Below are positions 63,990 to 64,000 of a stretch of 64,000 bases of DNA, one piece after another. Each line of letters starts with the position of its first letter. Positions within the stretch are counted from its first letter, which is position 1. Origin of the DNA: Lachnospiraceae bacterium (GTDB lineage Bacteria; Bacillota; Clostridia; Lachnospirales; Lachnospiraceae); assembly GCA_017434885.1 (NCBI GenBank), contig JAFSGE010000030.1, forward strand, positions 186,001 to 250,000. The letters run 5' to 3'. The notes below the pieces were generated by a model that was not told where the DNA came from, searched no databases, and worked only from the letters and a program-made list of their open reading frames with translations. Position numbers and translations under genes: made by a program.

Positions 63990-64000
63990 ATTCTGCAAAA

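Overview
The window is a gene-dense, low-to-moderate GC stretch of a Firmicutes chromosome. Gene content and order point to an anaerobic, probably spore-forming member of Clostridia, most likely Lachnospiraceae. The signs are the DUF2953-gerW (ytfI-ytfJ) pair, a YlbJ-like sporulation membrane protein, the rplU-prp-rpmA-obgE block, FakA (YloV) with RecG and DegV, RecU, zinc-ribbon/DUF4190 proteins, strong AGGAGG ribosome binding sites and frequent TTG starts. I see no rRNA, tRNA, CRISPR array, transposase or phage gene.

Layout. 1-4540: a tiny peptide gene with its own promoter and terminator, a receiver/HD-GYP/GGDEF cyclic-di-GMP protein, three small membrane proteins (one with a zinc ribbon) and a reverse-strand lipoprotein. 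4720-11491: a B12-dependent methionine synthase, a small membrane protein, then branched-chain amino acid synthesis (ilvB, two tandem ilvN-type subunits, ilvC). 11553-16225: an AT-rich accessory cassette of an XRE regulator divergent from four genes, including a dynamin-like GTPase. It sits between ilvC and leuC. 16365-18377: leuC and leuD, separated by a long fold-back sequence. 18405-22997: an anchored protein, a reverse-strand histidine phosphatase, a NusG-II/Gx-transporter pair, ruvA and ruvB. 23069-31136: zapA, a U32 (RlhA-like) protein, FtsW/RodA and a class B PBP, the DUF2953-GerW pair, a 47-residue membrane protein and a coiled-coil protein with a J-like end. 31179-36728: rpmB (reverse), Asp23/Gls24, FakA, recG, DegV/FakB. 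36752-46293: a topoisomerase IV-like pair, rsmD, coaD, a coiled-coil protein, an N-acetylmuramoyl-L-alanine amidase, a YlbJ-like protein (reverse), an RsuA/RluB synthase and a HAD phosphatase. 46305-50376: a YgiQ radical SAM protein, a membrane protein, an RluA-type synthase and recU. 50492-54555: part of the histidine pathway (hisZ, hisG, hisD, hisB, hisI). 54625-63989: a membrane protein, the TIGR03960 radical SAM/DUF2344/RNase G trio, an anchored protein, then rplU-prp-rpmA-obgE-yhbY-nadD.

How the genes work together. IlvB/IlvN/IlvC and LeuC/LeuD make the branched-chain amino acid precursors. The his genes carry the first two and several later histidine steps, with hisC, hisH, hisA, hisF and hisE absent here. 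FtsW/RodA, the PBP, ZapA and the amidase serve wall growth and division. RuvAB, RecG and RecU process recombination intermediates. FakA and DegV form a fatty acid kinase pair. Prp trims the N-terminus of the L27 encoded next to it.

The least explained parts are the GTPase/zinc-ribbon cassette, the peptide transcription unit near position 229 and the leuC-leuD fold-back.
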